In this document: piece after piece, positions 6,969 to 9,424 of the stretch
Layout: each line of letters begins with the position of its first letter
How positions within the stretch are numbered: the stretch's first letter is position 1
DNA from: Gemmatimonadota bacterium
GTDB taxonomy: Bacteria > Gemmatimonadota > Gemmatimonadetes > Gemmatimonadales > GWC2-71-9
Reading direction: 5' to 3'
DNA length: 9,424 nt
Assembly (NCBI GenBank): GCA_016180765.1
Contig: JACPAP010000167.1
Coordinates: forward strand, 1 to 9,424
Notes under the pieces: generated by a model
What the model was told of the DNA's origin: nothing
Databases searched by the model: none
Seen by the model: the letters and a program-made list of their open reading frames with translations, nothing else
Made by a program: the position numbers and the translations under genes

Positions 6969-7672
6969 CCAATGAACCCGGGCTCCTCGCCGACCTGCTG
7001 TGAGGATTCCACCTCGACAAACTCGAATCGCTTTACGTTCCCCGAGGCCACTTTGTCGGTCAGAACGATGTCCAGCGCAAACGTCGCCAGGTCGATGTCC
7101 CAGGAATCAATCATCGGATCCAGGAACGTGACGCAGTTCTCACTGGACAGATGAAAGATGTCCGTATCGAGGAACTCGAGCACGATGACCCGCATCTCTT
7201 CGTAGCTTCGGCCGCCGAGTTCCGCGACCGTCCGGAGCCAGGATTCGTTCTCCAATTCCTGTTGGGCCAGGCCCTTGACCACGTCCACGAGCTTTTCGGT
7301 AACCAGGCGTTCGAGCTCGCCAAAGGGCTGCTTCGCGAAGATGGCTCGAATGTGTCTTCCCGTGCTGAGGTTACACTTGCGGAGGACCAACTCGCGAACT
7401 TCCCGAAACAACGGCGTGGGCTCGTCCCCCAGTTCTCTCTTCAACTGCTCCTTCCGCTGGTGGTCCGCCAGCGTCGCGAGCTCCCCGCTCGGAAGCTTCA
7501 AGAACTTGTCCATCTTCTCATAGATGTCGGTGCGGTTCGGCGCGGGAGGCGTTCGCCTGCCGGTGAGCAACTGGGAGATGTACGAGTCGGTCACCTCGGC
7601 GGCTTGGGCGAGATGTCGCTGCTCCAGCCCGAATTCCTCCAGCCGACGCCTGATCACGAGCGCAACATCCAC
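6965..7672 (-). CDS. XRE-family helix-turn-helix regulator (235 aa)
   Basis: This is a predicted DNA-binding transcriptional regulator. An N-terminal Cro/C1-type HTH (about residues 5-60) contains LEQRHLAQAAEVTDSYISQLL, with the recognition helix around TDSYISQLLTG. The remaining 175 residues are mostly helical (RSYEEMRVIVLEFLDTD, DSWDIDLATFALDIVL) and match no ligand domain I can name. They recall, from memory only, a conserved soil-bacterial XRE group. The start is GTG 7672, with AAGGAGG at 7678-7684 five nt upstream; an ATG two bases further in is out of frame. The gene is divergent from the ABM-like gene, and both promoters overlap one palindrome at 7746-7762, which makes autoregulation plausible. 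The 3' end overlaps the 68-aa gene by four bases. Homologs may be longer at the C-terminus, so truncation at EEPGFIG is worth testing. Confidence 0.85.
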   Translation of the reverse strand: MDVALVIRRRLEEFGLEQRHLAQAAEVTDSYISQLLTGRRTPPAPNRTDIYEKMDKFLKLPSGELATLADHQRKEQLKRELGDEPTPLFREVRELVLRKCNLSTGRHIRAIFAKQPFGELERLVTEKLVDVVKGLAQQELENESWLRTVAELGGRSYEEMRVIVLEFLDTDIFHLSSENCVTFLDPMIDSWDIDLATFALDIVLTDKVASGNVKRFEFVEVESSQQVGEEPGFIG

Positions 7673-7728
7673 GGCTTCCTCCTTGGGCAGACCTAATCAA
7701 CAAATAGAAGTTAAGTATTGTGTCGCAT

Positions 7729-7757
7729 AATCTAGCAAATATCGATGTACTTGACAA
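7729..7757 (-). promoter_or_regulatory. Sigma70 promoter of the XRE regulator gene
   Basis: Read on the minus strand, TTGTCA (7757-7752), a 17-bp spacer and TAGATT (7734-7729) give a start at about 7722 and a leader of about 50 nt. The -35 box lies inside the 7746-7762 palindrome. Confidence 0.65.
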
Positions 7758-7762
7758 GTACA
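7746..7762. promoter_or_regulatory. Palindromic operator shared by two divergent promoters
   Basis: TGTACTTGACAAGTACA is a perfect 8-1-8 inverted repeat. It contains the -35 boxes of both divergent promoters (TTGACA at 7751-7756 on plus; TTGTCA at 7757-7752 on minus). A second nested inverted repeat, ATGTACT (7745-7751) with AGTACAT (7762-7768), and GTACAGTAC (7758-7766) extend the symmetry. The obvious candidate ligand is the XRE regulator encoded next to it. That assignment is inferred from position. Confidence 0.65.
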
Positions 7763-7779
7763 GTACATCACCATATGTT
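7751..7779 (+). promoter_or_regulatory. Sigma70 promoter of the ABM-like gene
   Basis: A consensus TTGACA (7751-7756), a 17-bp spacer and TATGTT (7774-7779) give a start at about 7786 and a leader of about 55 nt. The flanking sequence is AT-rich against a GC-rich background. Confidence 0.7.
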
Positions 7780-7802
7780 ACTGTCATTCAACCGCATATG
7801 GT
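7770..7802. repeat. Inverted repeat ACCATATG / CATATGGT in the ABM-gene promoter and leader
   Basis: Perfect 8-bp arms at 7770-7777 and 7795-7802 are separated by 17 bp. The left arm covers the -10 box, so it could be a second regulator site or form a leader hairpin. Confidence 0.5.
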
Positions 7803-7841
7803 TAATCACGCAGGATGACCATCCAGCCCAGGAGACCGAAC

Positions 7842-8156
7842 ATGTACGCACGAGAAGTTTCCATGCAGCTCAAGGCCAACACCGGCCCTGAGTTCACCCG
7901 GACGATCGAGAAGGACGTCCTGCCGCGACTGCGGAAACAGACCGGCTTCGCGGACGAGCTCACGTTCCTCAATCCGAACGGCACAGACGCAGTCGCCATC
8001 AGCTTGTGGGATCGGAAGGAAAGCGCGGACGTCTACGGCCGCGACACCTATCCCCAAGTGCTGAAGGACCTGGCGAACGTAGTGGTGGGAACGCCTGAGG
8101 TTCAGGCCTACGAGGTTTCCAACTCGACCTTCCACAAGATCGCCGCTCACAACTAG
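7842..8156 (+). CDS. ABM-like (dimeric alpha-beta barrel) small protein, 104 aa
   Basis: This small cytosolic protein resembles antibiotic-biosynthesis-monooxygenase-like / ferredoxin-fold dimers. Visible features are strand MYAREVSMQL, a helix around EFTRTIEKDVLPRLRKQTGF, strand DELTFLNPNG, strand AVAISLWDRKESADVY and a second helix YPQVLKDLANV, ending in EVSNSTFHKI. Homologs with this YAREVSMQLK...EVSNSTFHKI frame are familiar from Acidobacteria and related phyla as uncharacterised proteins. ATG 7842 is chosen because AGGAG (7830-7834) lies 7 nt before it and MYAR is the usual family start; ATG 7815 lacks a properly spaced site. The gene has its own promoter over the palindrome beside the XRE gene and ends before a GC hairpin. 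Substrate and reaction are unknown; a true monooxygenase activity is not implied. Confidence 0.8.
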   Translation: MYAREVSMQLKANTGPEFTRTIEKDVLPRLRKQTGFADELTFLNPNGTDAVAISLWDRKESADVYGRDTYPQVLKDLANVVVGTPEVQAYEVSNSTFHKIAAHN

Positions 8157-8176
8157 GGCTGACCAACTGTTCGGAC

Positions 8177-8205
8177 GAGGGGGGTCGGCCTGGCTGGCCC
8201 CCCTC
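8177..8205 (+). terminator. GC-rich terminator-like hairpin after the ABM-like gene
   Basis: GAGGGGGG (8177-8184) pairs with CCCCCCTC (8198-8205). The stem can extend inward with two G-U wobbles to about 12 bp. The trailing CTTTCATCT is only a weak T tract. It separates the ABM-like gene from the groES locus. Confidence 0.55.
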
Positions 8206-8245
8206 CTTTCATCTCACGGCTTACGTGAACTGAGGTGTGGGAATC

Positions 8246-8392
8246 ATGGCCACTTTGACGAAATCGCCCATCAAGACGAAGTCGAAGATCGAGATCCTGT
8301 ACATTCTTGACACCGGCAAGGAGAAACCTCATCAGCAGGGCGAGATCATCGCCGTCGGTCCCCTCCTCCTCGCAACGCCTCACATGAACTGA
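8246..8392 (+). CDS. 48-aa groES-derived minigene (degenerate tandem copy of groES 5' end)
   Basis: This intact 48-codon frame starts at ATG with GAGG 10 nt upstream. Residues 1-14 equal those of GroES. GroES residues 15-18 (MKSK) and 22-42 are then missing, including the core strand QPLADRVVVRPL and most of the mobile loop. The reading resumes at LYI (GroES 43-45) and continues through QGEIIAVGP with one extra residue and several substitutions. The last nine residues (LLLATPHMN) come from the duplicated leader of groES. All three coding indels are multiples of three. Against GroES there are at least three silent and about five amino-acid-changing codon differences, so constraint is unclear. 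The stop lies 11 nt before the groES ATG and overlaps its Shine-Dalgarno. It cannot fold as a normal GroES barrel. It may be a leader peptide, a micropeptide, or simply a pseudogene fragment. Confidence 0.55.
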   Translation: MATLTKSPIKTKSKIEILYILDTGKEKPHQQGEIIAVGPLLLATPHMN

Positions 8393-8396
8393 GGGG
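8391..8396 (+). promoter_or_regulatory. groES Shine-Dalgarno overlapping the minigene stop
   Basis: GAGGGG ends 7 nt before ATG 8404 and shares bases with the TGA at 8390-8392. This spacing decides for ATG 8404 over the in-frame ATG 8398, which would be one base from the site. The other tandem copy also starts at the equivalent of 8404. Confidence 0.65.
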
Positions 8397-8403
8397 TATG
8401 ACC

Positions 8404-8742
8404 ATGGCCACTTTGACGAAATCGCCCATCAAGACGAAGTCGAAGATGAAGTCGAAGATCAAGATCCAGCCCCTCGCAGACCGGGTGGTCGTGCGCCCGC
8501 TCGAGGACACGGAGCGGACGCGCGGTGGGCTGTACATCCCCGACACCGCCAAAGAAAAACCTCAGCAGGGCCAGATCATCGCCGTCGGTCCCTGCCGCTT
8601 CGAAAAGGGCGCGCGAGTGCCGATGGAGCTCGAGCAGGGTCAGAAGGTTCTGTACGGAAAGTACAGTGGCGCCGAGGTTACGCTCGACGACCAGGAAGTC
8701 CTCATTCTCAAGGAATCCGACGTCCTCGCCGTAATCGGCTGA
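8404..8742 (+). CDS. groES: Co-chaperonin GroES with Lys-rich N-terminal extension (112 aa)
   Basis: GroES is the 10-kDa heptameric lid of the GroEL folding chamber in the cytosol. The conserved core begins at IQPLADRVVVRPL (21-33), later than the usual first residues of the family. The mobile loop region ERTRGGLYIPDTA is at 37-49, followed by GQIIAVGP (56-63), KVLYGKYSGAEV and the C-terminal ILKESDVLAVIG. Residues 1-20 are an unusual extension rich in Lys, Ser and Thr, with a tandem KSK-x-KSK pattern encoded by a repeated 12-mer; typical GroES proteins are about 95-100 aa. The gene is preceded by the tandem minigene and followed 25 bp later by groEL. I see no CIRCE (TTAGCACTC-N9-GAGTGCTAA) element upstream. 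Confidence 0.95.
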   Translation: MATLTKSPIKTKSKMKSKIKIQPLADRVVVRPLEDTERTRGGLYIPDTAKEKPQQGQIIAVGPCRFEKGARVPMELEQGQKVLYGKYSGAEVTLDDQEVLILKESDVLAVIG

Positions 8743-8767
8743 GCGACCGGGAGAAAGAAAGCAACGC

Positions 8768-9424
8768 ATGTCTAACGCGAAAGAACTGCATTTCGACGTC
8801 GACGCGCGGGCGCGCCTGAAGCGGGGCGTGGACCAGCTGGCCGACGCGGTGAAAGTGACCCTCGGGCCCAAGGGCCGGAACGTCCTCATCGACAAGAAAT
8901 TCGGCAGCCCGACCATCACCAAAGACGGCGTCACCGTCGCAAAGGAGATCGAGCTGTCCGATCCGGTCGAAAACATGGGCGCCCAGATGGTGAAGGAAGT
9001 GGCGACCAAGACATCGGATGTGGCTGGTGACGGCACGACCACCGCGACGATTCTCGCCCAAGCGATCTTCCGGGAGGGGCTGAAGAGCGTGACCGCCGGC
9101 GCGAACCCGATGGCCATCAAGCGCGGCATCGACAAGGCGGTCGAGGTGGTGGTGGCCGATTTGCAAAGGCTGTCGGTGCCCACGGTTGGCAAGAAAGAGA
9201 TTGCCCAGGTCGGCACCATCTCCGCGAATACCGATCAGGAGATCGGTGACCTGATCGCCGAGGCTATGGAGAAGGTGGGCAAGGACGGGGTGATCACGGT
9301 CGAGGAGGCCAAGGGACTGGCGACCGAGCTGGAAACGGTGGACGGGATGCAGTTCGACCGCGGCTACCTCTCCCCCTACTTCGTCACCGACCCCGAGAAG
9401 ATGGAGACGGTGCTGGAAGACGGG
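8768..9424 (+). CDS. groEL: Chaperonin GroEL, N-terminal 219 residues (cut by window edge)
   Basis: GroEL is the ATP-dependent tetradecameric folding chamber that works with GroES. Visible are the equatorial ATP-site motifs TLGPKGRNV (31-39), TKDGVTVA (51-58) and GDGTTT (87-92, with D88 as the catalytic aspartate equivalent to E. coli D87). The intermediate-domain segment IAQVGTISAN follows, then the start of the apical domain with FDRGYLSPYF (196-205), which carries the substrate and GroES contact tyrosines. The frame is open at the right edge; the full protein should be about 540 aa. ATG 8768 gives MSNAKELHFDVDAR, a normal GroEL start. The Shine-Dalgarno (GGGAG at 8749-8753) is weak and 14 nt away. 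The gene lies 25 bp after groES in the same operon. The sequence is close to what I remember of Gemmatimonadota GroEL. Confidence 0.97.
   Translation, partial: MSNAKELHFDVDARARLKRGVDQLADAVKVTLGPKGRNVLIDKKFGSPTITKDGVTVAKEIELSDPVENMGAQMVKEVATKTSDVAGDGTTTATILAQAIFREGLKSVTAGANPMAIKRGIDKAVEVVVADLQRLSVPTVGKKEIAQVGTISANTDQEIGDLIAEAMEKVGKDGVITVEEAKGLATELETVDGMQFDRGYLSPYFVTDPEKMETVLEDG

Larger units (their letters stand above)
8201..8592 (+). repeat. Tandem duplication of the groES leader and first 63 codons
   Basis: Unit 1 runs from about 8201 to 8362 and unit 2 from about 8361 to 8592. Leaders align from CCCTCCT (8201 and 8361) through TGAACTGAGG (8226-8235 and 8385-8394). The coding parts are identical for the first 44 nt (8246-8289 and 8404-8447). 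They resume at CTGTAC and match again over 18 nt through GGTCCC (ending 8362 and 8592). Unit 1 is shorter by a net 72 nt: 12- and 63-nt deletions and a 3-nt insertion. Confidence 0.85.

Noticed and set aside
6318..7672. tRNA-anchored integrated element with att sites
   Set aside because: No integrase and no second copy of the tRNA-Asn 3' end within the window; small accessory genes alone do not show integration.
6762..7841. Type II toxin-antitoxin system
   Set aside because: An XRE gene beside small genes suggested it, but neither small Cys-rich protein nor the ABM-like protein resembles a known toxin, and the regulator is much longer than a typical antitoxin.
8307..8335. Promoter inside the minigene (TTGACA at 8307-8312)
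   Set aside because: The -35 box is perfect, but no acceptable -10 is found at 16-18 bp (CATCAG or ATCAGC).
8380..9219. 279-codon minus-strand frame antisense to groES and groEL
   Set aside because: Its coding potential is explained by the high GC third positions of groES and groEL; no family similarity.

Overview
The window comes from a GC-rich bacterium. The GroEL N-terminal sequence, the UvrA variant and the TCAGC-type intergenic repeat together look most like Gemmatimonadota or a related high-GC soil or freshwater phylum. That placement is made from memory of those families and was not searched. Most of the window is ordinary chromosome, with a short, visibly more AT-rich accessory patch at about 7.68-7.82 kb.

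Layout. (1) Positions 1-2568, minus strand: a two-gene unit made of a polytopic flippase-like membrane protein (LPG_synthase_TM/UPF0104 family) followed 36 bp later by a protein with three FHA domains that runs off the left edge. (2) Positions 2666-5524, plus strand, divergent from unit 1: uvrA, the damage-recognition ATPase of nucleotide excision repair. Its last codons are written by a TCAGC/GCTGA-rich repeat that continues past the stop. (3) Positions 5599-6237: a small exported polysaccharide-export (Poly_export + SLBB) protein with a plausible leaderless promoter. (4) Positions 6318-6390: tRNA-Asn(GTT) with its own promoter. (5) Positions 6478-7672: a small accessory cluster. It holds a 72-aa Cys-rich protein on the plus strand and, convergent to it, an XRE-type regulator translationally coupled (ATGA overlap) to a 68-aa zinc-ribbon-like protein. 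(6) Positions 7673-7841: a divergent control region in which two sigma70-type promoters pointing in opposite directions place their -35 boxes inside the same palindrome. (7) Positions 7842-8156: a 104-aa ABM-like (ferredoxin-like fold) protein, ending in a GC-rich hairpin. (8) Positions 8246 to the right edge: a groES-groEL operon preceded by a 48-codon minigene.

The most unusual structure is that minigene (8246-8392). It is a tandem, internally deleted copy of the groES leader and 5' coding region. All three of its coding indels are multiples of three, so the frame is open, and its stop codon overlaps the Shine-Dalgarno of the real groES. It could be a translated GroES-like micropeptide, a coupling leader for groES, or a recent pseudogene copy.

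The second item of interest is the XRE/zinc-ribbon/ABM locus, whose shared palindrome gives a concrete prediction of an autoregulated divergent switch. No CRISPR array, insertion sequence, integrase or recognisable new defence system is visible.
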